DNA of 64,000 nucleotides, from contig NC_081415.1 of the NCBI RefSeq assembly GCF_030272615.1, positions 623,595,740 to 623,659,739 of the forward strand, written 5' to 3'. The notes beneath the pieces were generated by a model. It had not been told where the DNA came from and made no database searches. It worked only from the letters and a program-made list of their open reading frames with translations. This document shows positions 1 to 9,868 of the stretch, piece by piece (position 1 is the first letter of the stretch; every line of letters starts with the position of its first letter). The DNA comes from Cryptomeria japonica (taxonomy: Eukaryota; Streptophyta; Pinopsida; Cupressales; Cupressaceae). Both the position numbers and the translations under genes were made by a program.

Positions 1-850
1 TGACGATGCCGAGTACTGTAGTGGACGCCGTGTATCAGAAGATCACCGAGCCAGCTTGAGGAACCGAGTATCTACCGACTCAGTAATATTTTGTTCACCT
101 ATGTAAGGCCGACTTAAGAATGAGTTTATGTTATTAATTTGTATGAGGCCGACTTTATGAAATGTAAATGTAATTATGGACGATATATATATGTAATGTA
201 TTATACCATCTGTAATATGTATGAAAAATGTAAGATGTATGGATATGCGAAATTAGAAAGAGCAGAGCAGAGCAGAAACTGCATTAAGGCAGCAGACCAG
301 AACATTTTCGCAGAGTCAGTAAAGGAGCAGAATCGACATATCTATCTCAGAAGGAGATCAATACTCAAAGGATCTTATCAGCAATAAAGTTGTAAGTCAA
401 GATCTACTGTTTCATCCTAACAGTTGAATCAGTTTGTAAATCCTTTTACCGGGTAGACTTAACAGTCTTTTGTAAATCTCTTAACCGAGTGCATACTTCA
501 CTGTATGTTTGTAAATCCTCTAACAAGGTGGACCTAGCAGTCCAAATTTGCTTCTAACATGGCAGATCATCAGAAGTGATCATTGTAAGCCTTAACTGGC
601 CAACTTTTACTGCAGTACCAAAGTTTTGTGGGTACCATCCCCACCCCAGTTTTACTTTCTATTTGGAAGGTTTCTGGGTCACCAAATCTTTGTGTTATGT
701 GTTGTGAATGATTATATTTTCATGCATGCAGTAGATTAAATGAATGAATGGTTTAATATATGCAAGTGCAGAAATGAATTAAAAGTTTTAAGCGTTACTG
801 ATTCACCCCTCCCCTCTCAGTAACTTGGTTAGTCCTGAATATTTTCAACA
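1..850 (+). repeat. LTR copy 1 (5' part outside the window)
   Basis: It corresponds to positions 321-1170 of the complete 1170-bp LTRs at 3451 and 7221 and ends in TTTTCAACA immediately before the primer-binding site. It contains the same promoter-like block (RCCGAC motifs at 74, 108 and 148 and a TATA-like run near 184) and the pyrimidine-rich stretch with CCCCTCCCCTCTCAG near the 3' end. Confidence 0.93.
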
Positions 851-852
851 AT

Positions 853-864
853 TGGTATCAGAGC
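853..864 (+). other. Primer-binding site, copy 1
   Basis: TGGTATCAGAGC starts two bases after the LTR end CAACA. It is the standard plant primer-binding site complementary to the 3' end of initiator methionine tRNA. Confidence 0.9.
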
Positions 865-914
865 TTTGTGGTTCTCAGAGTAAAAGTTTGACAGCTTGAG
901 AAAAGATCAAGACA

Positions 915-3176
915 ATGGAGATATTCAGACTTGACAAAGCTATTGAGAATGAAAAACTAGATCTGGAAATGGCCATAGCACAACTCAAAGAAGCAAGAGA
1001 ACATCTTTCCCAATCCCTAAAAAGAAGAAAGGAACTAGCAAAATAAATAAATGATCATGAGTATGTTGAAGCAAAAATTGAAGATCTCTTTCCTACAAGC
1101 AGTTCAAATGAAGTAGATGAAGCAAACAATGCAATCAAAGAACTCCTAGAAAAAAATGGATTACTGCAAAAAGAAGTAAGGATGCTAAGAAGAGAACAGA
1201 AAATTCAGTCTGCAAGATTTTGTGAAATCCTGGAACAAAGGAATAAAATGCAAAATGAAATAGAAGGAAGAAACAATGAAATTGTACAGCATGAAGATCT
1301 CACCGAGCAACTCTCCAATGCAAATGAAGAGATCATAATTCTCAAAGAACAGAATGAAAGTTTGAAAAATGAGCTTCTAGTCAGGATTAGACCAAGATCG
1401 ACTTCAGCAGTGCAAACTGTCAAAGACATTTATGCACAAACATTAAAATATTTGTTATCGAACCTGACATATAAAGAAGTAAAAGAGGCATTAAAGAAGA
1501 ATGAACACCAAATGACACTTAGGTTTCATACCTTCTTAGTTCTCTCCAAGCAGATAGAAGCAATAGTAAATCATGCCACAATTGTGTGGAAAAGGATATA
1601 TAAGCTGCCAATGCCATCTGACCCCATGGTAACAATTGAGGGTGATAAAGATGATGAAGAGGATGAAGAGGAGAAGGAAGAAGAAGAAGCAGTTGAGGAA
1701 GAAGGTGACATGGTAATAATAGGTGATGAAGAAGACACGGTGATAATAGGTGATGAAGAAGACACGGTGATAATAGGTGATGAAGAAGATGATCCTGAAC
1801 AGGTAGCAGTAGAAGTCATTGCATCTCTTCCTCACTCACCGCAGAAAGGCGTTGCATCATCAGTTTCAGCCAGCAGGATTGTGAGCACAGTAGCTACATC
1901 TATTGCTCAATCCTTGCCAATCACCTCTCAGCTCCAGACCCCAACAGATACCTCATCCACCAAGCTACAGAGCATGTCATTATCTACCGGGATGCAGAGT
2001 GTTGCCTCTACCGAGCAACAAGTGACTTCTTCAGTCACCGAGATCACAACTTCTCTTGCAGCACGTATAGTAAGTTTTGCAACCTCTCCAGTTTTGACAC
2101 ATTCTTTAGCACAAATGATCACACCAATCAGCACTCCTGTATGTACATCAATTTTGGGAACAGTCAGTACATCCATGAGTCTTCCTCTAGTAAATCCCAT
2201 TCCAGTTATAACAGCTACTCCAACCTTATCAACCATTGTAACTACATCAAAAGATAAGGAAGTAAGCACAGAAGTAATACAAAAGACACCTTTAAAACGT
2301 CTGCTTACCGACAAGGCTATAGAGGATGATATAGATCTGGATAAAGAGATTGTTATTCCACAAATAGACCTCAGTACTGCATCAATTGATGAAATGAGAT
2401 TGATCAGCCAGTTGTTAGAACTGAAAGCAAAACAAAAACAACTAAGAAGTGAGAGAGACAGGGAATTCAACATCATAAACGTTGCAAAGACCATTCTCAC
2501 AGATGCCTTAGGTATAAAAGTTGATCCCTCTCAACACATTTTGCTACAACTCGAAGAGGCTGTGAACAGATTCAATGAGGACTCATCAGGAGAAGAGAAA
2601 CTGATAGAAAGAACCGAGAAGAAATTTGATAACAAGGTGCTTGAGCACATTGCTCAGCAGATAGCAATAAAACAAGTTGAATTGACCACTATTTTGGCCA
2701 AGTTAGAAAATTCTTTTAATAATATAACTTCATTTTGTGCAAAGTTATGTGATGTTACCGTGTTCACAAAAGGAATCAGAGATCAACTGAAGAAAATTGA
2801 TGATGATCTGAAAGTAAGTGCACAACAGTTGCAGCTTGACCCTAGCTCAAGCTCAACTCACCATTCAAACATCAGATTCCTATTAGATAAGCAATAAGAA
2901 TTGCTCAGGGAAGATGCAAGGATCCGGTCTACATTGTTAGATATTCAGAATATGATCCTTCCTAACATGGATACAATGCAGAAACACATTACACATTCCA
3001 AAACATTGATCCATGATAACAGTTTTTCAGTTGCAGAGCATGTAATTGAACTATCAGCCAAAGTTCAAGTTGCATTGTCTATTTGCACAATTTTGCAAGA
3101 AAATTGGGATAAGACCTTGGCTCATATCAAACAAGTACACTCAGAGTTTATCTCACACTTTAATATTTCTATTTGA
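915..3176 (+). pseudogene. Retrotransposon coiled-coil protein, copy 1 (two premature stops)
   Basis: The frame starts at ATG 915, about 50 bases after the primer site. It aligns without indels to the 753-codon frame at 4685-6946. A G-to-T change makes TAA at 1044-1046 where copy 2 has GAA, and a C-to-A change makes TAA at 2895-2897 where copy 2 has TCA. The position where copy 2 is stopped (TAG at 5765) is CAG here. The predicted protein has an N-terminal heptad-like coiled coil, an acidic run with three tandem DTVIIGD-type repeats, a Ser/Thr/Pro-rich middle and a second helical, coiled-coil-like C-terminal third. I see no zinc knuckle, protease, integrase or RT motif. It could be a gag-like or env-like accessory protein; I do not recognise the family. 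Confidence 0.8.
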
Positions 3177-3438
3177 GTTATCTATTCTTTGGCATTATTG
3201 TCAAAAAGGGGGAGAATATGGAACATATTAGAGACAAAGGGAGAATGATCAAGGGAGAATGTAAATAACAATTGGTATAGAGATAAGTGTATAGAATTAT
3301 ATGTATATTCTATGGGGGAGTTATGTACAGTGAGATATATAGGTATATACAGCAATCTACAATTGGTATCAATTTTGAAGAATCAAGTCAGCATGACAGA
3401 TTCATTTTTGTCTCATAAGTGTTTTTGTCACTAATGCC
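3177..3438 (+). other. 3' untranslated internal region with a second purine tract
   Basis: This non-coding stretch lies between the coiled-coil frame and the LTR and holds several G-rich tracts. One is AAAAAGGGGGAGAA near 3203, very like the true polypurine tract beside the LTR; others are AAGGGAGAATG and ATGGGGGAG. The same arrangement is present in copy 2 (6947-7208). Confidence 0.6.
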
Positions 3439-3450
3439 AAAGGGGGAGAT
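3439..3450 (+). other. Polypurine tract, copy 1
   Basis: AAAGGGGGAGAT ends directly at the LTR start TGTTGGAATA, the usual place for the plus-strand primer of reverse transcription. Confidence 0.88.
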
Positions 3451-4620
3451 TGTTGGAATAATGATATATTTGTCATTAGTGAATACACTTAGTGAAAACA
3501 CTTATTCGATTTTGAATGGTTACCGAGCTCATCACTCAGTCTACAGCCTATACCGAGCATTCAGTAAAGCTCACCAATTAAACAGTTCAAACCGAGCAGT
3601 AAGACTGTCACCAAGCATATGAGACAAACAGCAGTTACCGAGAAGTCAGTTCAGACCGAGTCACCAGTGGTTACCAAGTGACACTATATCTACCGAGTCA
3701 TCACAGCTACCGAGTTCCAAGCTACACTTCGGGACTAGTATGGACCGAGCTTCTACTCTTACCGAGAGCATGACGATGCTGAGTACTGTAGTGGACGCCG
3801 TGTATCAGAAGATCACCGAGCCAGCTTGAGGAACCAAGTATCTACCGACTCAGTAATATTTTGTTCACCTATGTAAGGCCGACTTAAGAATGAGTTTATG
3901 TTATTAATTTGTATGAGGCCGACTTTATGAAATGTAAATGTAATTATGGACGGTATATATATGTAATGTATTATACCATCTGTAGTATGTATGAAAAATG
4001 TAAGATGTATGGATATGTGAAATTAGAAAGAGCAGAGCAGAGCAGAAACTGCATTAAGGCAGCAGACCAGAACATTTTCGCAGAGTCAGTAAAGGAGCAG
4101 AATCGACATATCTATCTCAGAAGGAGATCAATACTCAAAGGATCTTATCAGCAATAAAGTTGTAAGTCAAGATCTACTGTTTCATCCTAACAGTTGAATC
4201 AGTTTGTAAATCTTTTTACCGGGTAGACTTAACAGTCTTTTGTAAATCTCTTAACTGAGTGCATACTTCATTGTATGTTTGTAAATCCTCTAACAAGGTG
4301 GACCTAGCAGTCCAAATTTGCTTCTAACAGGGCAGATCATCAGAAGTGATCATTGTAAGCCTTAACCGGCCAACTTTTACTACAGTACCAAAGTTTTGTG
4401 GGTACCATCTCCACCCCAGTTTTACTTTCTATTTGGAAGGTTTCTAGGTCACCAAATCTTTGTGTTATGTGTTGTGAATGATTATATTTTCATGCATGTA
4501 GTAGATTAAATGAATGAATGGTTTAATATATGCAAGTGCAGAAATGAATTAAAAGTTTTAAGTGTTACTGATTCACCCCTCCCCTCTCAGTAACTTGGTT
4601 AGTCCTAAATATTTTCAACA
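3451..4620 (+). repeat. LTR copy 2 (complete, 1170 bp, shared by both units)
   Basis: It starts TGTTGGAATA, ends TTTTCAACA and has 5-bp inverted ends (TGTTG/CAACA). My line-by-line comparison with LTR copy 3 gives about 27 substitutions and no indels in 1170 bp (about 98% identity). The U3-like first part carries a dense array of ACCGAG hexamers (3522-3820), then three RCCGAC motifs and a TATA-like sequence. The 82-codon frame in all three LTRs lacks an ATG start and I do not treat it as a gene. Confidence 0.95.
3844..3961 (+). promoter_or_regulatory. Putative stress-type LTR promoter: three DRE/CRT cores upstream of a TATA-like box
   Basis: TACCGAC (core 3844-3849), GGCCGAC (core 3878-3883) and GGCCGAC (core 3918-3923) precede a TATATATAT run at about 3953-3961. 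RCCGAC is the known core bound by plant DREB/CBF factors in drought and cold response; TACCGAC and GGCCGAC are its classical DRE and CRT forms. The spacing of about 110, 75 and 35 bases to the TATA-like run is suitable for a promoter. All three sites are conserved in the other two LTRs (74/108/148 and 7614/7648/7688). The function is inferred. Confidence 0.5.
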
Positions 4621-4622
4621 AT

Positions 4623-4634
4623 TGGTATCAGAGC
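4623..4634 (+). other. Primer-binding site, copy 2
   Basis: TGGTATCAGAGC lies two bases downstream of LTR copy 2, as in copy 1, and is complementary to the initiator-Met tRNA 3' end. Confidence 0.9.
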
Positions 4635-4684
4635 TTTGTGGTTCTCAGAGTAAAAGTTTGAGAGCTTGAGAAAAGATCAAGACA

Positions 4685-6946
4685 ATGGAGATATTCAGAC
4701 TTGACAAAGCTATTGAGAATGAAAAGCTAGATCTGGAAATGGCCATAGCACAACTCAAAGAAGCAAGAGAACATCTTTCCCAATCCCTAAAAAGAAGAAA
4801 GGAACTAGCAAAAGAAATAAATGATCATGAGTATGTTGAAGCAAAAATTGAAGATCTCTTTCCTACAAGCAGTTCAAATGAAGTAGATGAAGCAAACAAT
4901 GCAATCAAAGAACTCCTAGAAAAAAATGGATTACTGCAAAAAGAAGTAAGGATGCTAAGAAGAGAACAGGAAATTCAGTCTGCAAGATTTTGTGAAATCC
5001 TGGAACAAAGGAATAAAATGCAAAATGAAATAGAAGGAAGAAACAATGAAATTGTACAGCATGAAGATCTCACCGAGCAACTCTCCAATGCAAATGAAGA
5101 GATCAGAATTCTCAAAGAACAGAATGAAAGTTTGAAAAATGAGCTTCTAGTCAGGATTAGACCAAGATCGACTTCAGCAGTGCAAACTGTCAAAGACATT
5201 TATGCACAAACCTTAAAACAGTTGTTATCAAACCTGACATATAAAGAAGTAAAAGAGGCATTAAAGAAGAATGAACACCAAATGACACTTAGGTTTCATA
5301 CCTTCTTAGTTCTCTCCAAGCAGATAGAAGCAATAGTAAATCATGCCACAATTGTGTGGAAAAGGATATATAAGCTGCCAATGCCATCTGACCCCATGGT
5401 AACAATTGAGGGTGATAAAGATGATGAAGAGGATGAAGAGGAGAAGGAAGAAGAAGAAGAAGCTGAAGAAGAAGGTGACACGGTAATAATAGGTGATGAA
5501 GAAGACACGGTGATAATAGGTGATGAAGAAGACACGGTGATAATAAGTGATGAAGAAGATGATCCTGAACAGGTAGCAGCAGAAGTCATTGCATCTCTTC
5601 CTCACTCACCGCAGAAAGGTGTTGCATCATCAATTTCAGCCAGCAGGATTGTGAGCACAGTAGCTACATCTATTGCTCAATCCTTGCCAATCACCTCTCA
5701 GCTCCAGACCCCAACAGTTACCTCATCCACCGAGCTGCAGAGCATGTCATTATCTACCAGGATGTAGAGTGTTGCCTCTACCGAGCAACAAGTGACTTCT
5801 TCAGTCATCGAGATCACAACTTCTCCTGCAGCACGTATAGTAAGTTTTGCAACCTCTCCAGTTTTGACACATTCTTTAGCACAAATGATCACACCAATCA
5901 GCACTCCTGTATGTACATCGATTTTGGGAACAGTCGGTACATCCATGAGTCTTCCTCTAGTAAATCCCATTCCAGTTATAACAGCTACTCCAACCTTATC
6001 AACCATTGTAACTACATCAAAAGATAAAGAAGTAAGCACAGAAGTAATACAAAAGACACCTTTAAAACTTCTACTTACCGGCAAGGCTATAGAGGATGAT
6101 ATAGATCTGGATAAAGAGATTGTTATTCCACAAATAGACCTCAATACTGCATCAATTGATGAAATGAGATTGATCAGCCAGTTGTTAGAACAGAAAGCAA
6201 AACAAAAACAACTAAGAAGTGAGAGAGACAGGGAATTCAACATCATAAACGGTGCAAAGACCATTCTCACAGATGCCTTAGGTATAAAAGTTGATCCCTC
6301 TCAACACATTTTGCTACAACTCGAAGAGGCTGTGAACAGATTCAATGAGGACTCATCAGGAGAAGAGAAACTGATAGAAAGAACCGAGAAGAAATTTGAT
6401 AACAAGGTGCTTGAGCACATTGCTCAGCAGATAGCAATAAAACAAGTTGAATTGACCACTATTTTGGCCAAGTTAGAAAATTCTTTTAATAATATAACTT
6501 CATTTTGTGCAAAGTTATGTGATGTTACCGTGTTCACAAAAGGAATCAGAGATCAACTGAAGAAAATTGATGATGATCTGAAAGTAAGTGCACAACAGTT
6601 GCAGCTTGACCCTAGCTCAAGCTCAACTCACCATTCAAACATCAGATTCCTATTAGATAAGCAATCAGAATTGCTCAGGGAAGATGCAAGGATCCGGTCT
6701 ACATTGTTAGATATTCAGAATATGATCCTTCCTAACATGGATACAATGCAGAAACACATTACACATTCCAAAACATTGATCCATGATAACAGTTTTTCAG
6801 TTGCAGAGCATGTAATTGAACTATCAGCCAAAGTTCAAGTTGCATTGTCTATTTGCACAATTTTGCAAGAAAATTGGGATAAGACCTTGGCTCATATCAA
6901 ACAAGTACACTCAGAGTTTATCTCACACTTTAATATTTCTATTTGA
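4685..6946 (+). pseudogene. Retrotransposon coiled-coil protein, copy 2 (one premature stop)
   Basis: The frame runs from ATG 4685 to TGA 6944-6946 (753 sense positions), broken once by TAG at 5765-5767 where copy 1 reads CAG. Residues about 1-190 are rich in E, K, L and Q with heptad-like spacing. Residues about 240-300 are strongly acidic and hold three tandem EEDTVIIGD-type repeats. Residues about 300-440 are Ser/Thr/Val/Pro-rich. The last 300 residues return to charged helical sequence. There is no signal peptide, no membrane segment and no retroviral enzyme motif. Copies 1 and 2 are damaged at different positions, so the ancestral frame was open throughout. It may be a structural (gag-like) or env-like accessory product, mobilised in trans. 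Confidence 0.82.
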
Positions 6947-7208
6947 GTTATCTATTCTTTGGCATTATTGTCAAAAAGGGGGAGAATATGGAACATATTA
7001 GAGACAAAGGGAGAATGATCAAGGGAGAATGTAAATAACAATTGGTATAGAGATAAGTGTATAGAATTATATGTATATTCTATGGGGGAGTTATGTACAG
7101 TGAGATATACAGGTATATACAACAATCTACAATTGGTATCAATTTTGAAGAATCAAGTCAGCATGACAGATTCATTTTTGTCTCATAAGTGTTTTTGTCA
7201 CTAATGCC

Positions 7209-7220
7209 AAAGGGGGAGAT
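7209..7220 (+). other. Polypurine tract, copy 2
   Basis: AAAGGGGGAGAT directly precedes LTR copy 3 at 7221, identical to the tract at 3439-3450. Confidence 0.88.
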
Positions 7221-8390
7221 TGTTGGAATAATGAGATATTTGTCATTAGTGAATACACTTAGTGAAAACACTTATTCGATTTTGAATGGTTACCGAGCTC
7301 ATCACTCAGTCTACAGCCTATACCGAGCATTCAGTAAAGCTCACTGATTAAACAGTTCAAACTGAGCAGTAAGACTTTCACCGAGCATATGAGACAAATA
7401 GCAGTTACCGAGAAGTCAGTTCAGATCGAGTCACCAGTGGTTACCGAGTGACACTATATCTACCGAGTCACCACAGCTACCGAGTTCCAAGCTACACTTC
7501 GGGACTAGTATGGACCGAGCTTCTACTCTTACCGAGAGCATGACGATGCCGAGTACTATAGTGGACGCCGTGTATCAGAAGATCACCGAGCCAGCTTGAG
7601 GAACCGTGTATCTACCGACTCAGTAATATTTTGTTCACCTATGTAAGGCCGACTTAAGAATGAGTTTATGTTATTAATTTGTTTGAGGCCGACTTTATGA
7701 AATGTAAATGTAATTATGGATGGTATATATATGTAATGTATTATACCATCTGTAGTATGTATGAAAAATGTAAGATGTATGGATATGCGAAATTAGAAAG
7801 AGCAGAGCAGAGCAGAAACTGCATTAAGGCAGCAGACCAGAACATTTTCGCAGAGTCAGTAAAGGAGCAGAATCGACATATCTATCTCAGAAGGAGATCA
7901 ATACTCAAAGGATCTTATCAGCAATAAAGTTGTAAGTCAAGATCTACTGTTTCATCCTAACAGTTGAATCAGTTTGTAAATCCTTTTACCGGGTAGACTT
8001 AACAGTCTTTTGTAAATCTCTTAACCGAGTGCATACTTCATTGTATGTTTGTAAATCCTCTAACAAGGTGGACCTAGCAGTCCAAATTTGCTTCTAACAA
8101 GGAAGATCATCAGAAGTGATCATTGTAAGCCTTAACCGGCCAACTTTTACTGCAGTACCAAAGTTTTGTGGGTACCATCCCCACCCCAGTTTTACTTTCT
8201 ATTTGGAAGGTTTCTGGGTCACCAAATCTTTGTGTTATGTGTTGTGAATGATTATATTTTCATGCATGCAGTAGATTAAATGAATGAATGGTTTAATATA
8301 TGCAAGTGCAGAAATGAATTAAAAGTTTTAAGCGTTACTGATTCACCCCTCCCCTCTCAGTAACTTGGTTAGTCCTGAATATTTTCAACA
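7221..8390 (+). repeat. LTR copy 3 (complete, 1170 bp)
   Basis: TGTTGGAATA to TTTTCAACA, the right end of the tandem array. No primer-binding site follows; the next bases (AGTTCACATATG) belong to an exon of the minus-strand SET-domain gene. The RCCGAC motifs lie at 7614, 7648 and 7688. Some hexamers decayed to ACCAAG in copy 2 are intact ACCGAG here. Confidence 0.95.
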
Positions 8391-8481
8391 AGTTCACATA
8401 TGATGTACCACCTTTTATGTATGGTGGGCCCAAATACCTACAATGCAATGTCACTAAGATGTTTATAAAAAATATCATTTC
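8391..8481 (-). pseudogene. SET-gene fragment: last visible exon, cut by LTR copy 3
   Basis: On the minus strand a pyrimidine run and TTTTTTGCAG acceptor lead into an open exon encoding NDIFYKHLSDIAL, a TAG stop (8438-8440, CAG expected), then VFGPTIHKRWYIICEL. The phase joins the preceding exon (8572-8745), which ends with one leftover base. The exon stops abruptly at the LTR boundary, so the tandem element landed inside it and the rest of the gene lies left of the window. I recognise no domain. Confidence 0.6.
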
Positions 8482-8571
8482 CTGCAAAAAATTCATCGGA
8501 TCATTAGTCCAAAACAAGTGATCAAAATGTAAATTACAATTAGACTATATATAATAATAATTTTAAAGTAC

Positions 8572-8745
8572 CTGGAACCTTTTGTATCTTTAAGGGAATC
8601 ATTTCTTCCTCACTAACCACCAATGTGGCCTGCAACGTTCCCGTACTAGAAATATGAGAAGATCCAAGAAATGATGGTATGTTATCAGTAGTAGTCGCCT
8701 CTAGCACATCCTCATGTGCATCTCCTACTACAGAAAATGATTCCA
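8572..8745 (-). pseudogene. SET-gene fragment: internal exon, Ser/Thr-rich
   Basis: The exon is bounded by a CATTTCATAG acceptor and a CCAG|GTACTT donor on the minus strand. It is open in one frame, beginning VESFSVVGDAHEDV and ending EEEMIPLKIQKVP. The phase (one leftover base) agrees with both neighbouring exons, which is good evidence for a real spliced gene. No known domain is visible; the sequence looks like a low-complexity linker. Confidence 0.6.
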
Positions 8746-8822
8746 CTATGAAATGCCCCCAAGAAAGAATTCTTGAAGGGAGATAAACACATAAAAGAAG
8801 ATAGAGCAAAAGAGGGATCTAC

Positions 8823-8960
8823 CAACAATGGGCGGGCCAATATGATGCGCAGTAGAGGATGTCTGCATGCTACGTGTTGCCGACATTGCAGTCGGCAATA
8901 CAAGTGGGGATAACCTCTGATGAGGCACTGACGACATTTGTACAGGAACATTGACAACAC
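8823..8960 (-). pseudogene. SET-gene fragment: internal exon
   Basis: A TTCTTCAG acceptor and a TTGTTG|GTAGAT donor flank an open exon reading VVNVPVQMSSVPHQRL and ending IGPPIV plus one base. It joins in phase to the next exon, where the leftover G completes a Val codon. The composition (Pro, Ser, Met, Thr) suggests a disordered region. No domain assigned. Confidence 0.6.
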
Positions 8961-9359
8961 CTGAAGAATAATAGATTAAATATATCAAACATTAAATATA
9001 TGAAAAGTGCAAGAATTGTAAACAAGGATGAACCTTTACTATGAACATTGATAGTATCAAGTATGATGTATTTTGAGTACTCAAAGTGATAAGCCAAGCA
9101 AGCAATAAGCCAATAAAATCGTCATCACCTGAAGTACCTGCAACACCCTGATCACAACAACCAGTTTCATGAGGGCGCATAAATTATTGTAAAAACAACA
9201 TGTACATATTTTAGTTAATGACATAAAAGAGAATAAAATATAAACCACTATTGAACTTTTTTTATAATTAAAGCTTTCATTACTCCTTACTTGCAAGTTT
9301 TCTACTGTCTAAATCAATACTTGCACCCTCTCTCATATCTCACCAGTCTAAGGATACAC

Positions 9360-9527
9360 GGATGCCAGAACAACAATCTCTCTACTAATTTTTCTAAGAG
9401 GCTTTTTAATCAATTTCATAGGGTTTATGGAATTTCTAGGGTCATTGTCGCTTAATCCTATTGAGTCCACATCCCTAGAGAGGTGCTCAGGTACTGTAGC
9501 TCTGTTTCCCTTCCCTTGAACATCTGT
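9360..9527 (-). pseudogene. SET-gene fragment: internal exon, basic C-terminal half
   Basis: An AACATAG acceptor precedes an open exon starting TDVQGKGNRATVPEHLS, followed by an aspartate-rich stretch and the basic run MKLIKKPLRKISRE, ending VVLAS before a GTGTAT donor. It joins in phase 0 to the exon at 9642-9703 if the TAG at that exon's last codon was CAG. The lysine/arginine cluster could be a nuclear-localisation or DNA-contact segment (inference). Confidence 0.55.
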
Positions 9528-9641
9528 CTATGTTAAGAATATCATTAACAATTACAAAATTAGTCTAAAACACTCAAAAAAAGAACATAATAATGTAACA
9601 ATTTGCTTATATCTAATTTGTACAATTACAATGAGGTTTAC

Positions 9642-9703
9642 CTACTCGGTAGAAGTTTCACGACCTACATCCCTATCTGCGCTATGTGATGGATCCATGT
9701 CAC
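9642..9703 (-). pseudogene. SET-gene fragment: small exon ending in TAG|GTAAAC
   Basis: A CACAAG acceptor opens a short frame containing DMDPSHSADRDVGRETSTE. Its last codon is TAG immediately before a GTAAAC donor; the standard plant exon end CAG|GTAA suggests CAG became TAG. It links the SET exon to the exon at 9360-9527 in the same strand and order. Confidence 0.45.
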
Positions 9704-9834
9704 CTTGTGACAAAGAAAAAATATAAAAACCGTTAACGAAATTAAACCAATAGACTTTGCAGAAAAATTTCATAATAAAATGGTATATTGGAGTCATTAA
9801 TTGGAGGTTGGTTAATTTAAATGGTATATAGTAC

Positions 9835-9863
9835 GTACCACCCCCATGAGAGTAGCTTTGTTT
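9835..9863 (-). pseudogene. Last 30 bases of the SET exon, left of element 2
   Basis: When element 2 and one copy of its GTATC duplication are ignored, the minus-strand reading frame of the SET exon runs straight through the junction as SLNRIDTNKATLMG and reaches candidate donors (GTG|GTACGT or C|GTACCA). This places the 15.3-kb insertion inside a coding exon. Confidence 0.6.
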
Positions 9864-9868
9864 GTATC
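9864..9868. other. Target-site duplication GTATC, left copy (element 2)
   Basis: GTATC directly precedes the LTR at 9869 and is repeated at 25192-25196 after the other LTR. Confidence 0.9.

Larger units (their letters stand above)
1..8390 (+). mobile_element. Tandem non-autonomous LTR retrotransposon array (LTR-int-LTR-int-LTR)
   Basis: Three LTRs and two internal regions alternate with an exact 3770-bp period: LTR 1-850 (cut by the window edge), internal 851-3450, LTR 3451-4620, internal 4621-7220, LTR 7221-8390. Each LTR begins TGTTG and ends CAACA. Each is followed by a primer-binding site matching the 3' end of initiator-Met tRNA (except the last) and preceded by a purine tract. The internal regions hold one coiled-coil frame and no recognisable protease, integrase or reverse transcriptase, so the element must depend on a partner. 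The primer site, the G-rich tract joined to TGTTGG and the LTR end style resemble Ty1/copia SIRE/Maximus elements; that assignment is inference. Sharing of the middle LTR suggests unequal recombination between LTRs or template switching during reverse transcription. The 5' end and its target-site duplication lie outside the window; AGTTC follows the last LTR. Confidence 0.93.

Noticed and set aside
139..387. 82-codon frame present in all three LTRs (also 3909-4157 and 7679-7927)
   Set aside because: It starts without ATG, its conservation is explained by LTR identity, and the sequence shows no domain.
1536..1835. Minus-strand frames over the acidic-repeat region of the coiled-coil gene
   Set aside because: Ser- or Phe-rich shadows of the GAA/GAT-rich coding strand.
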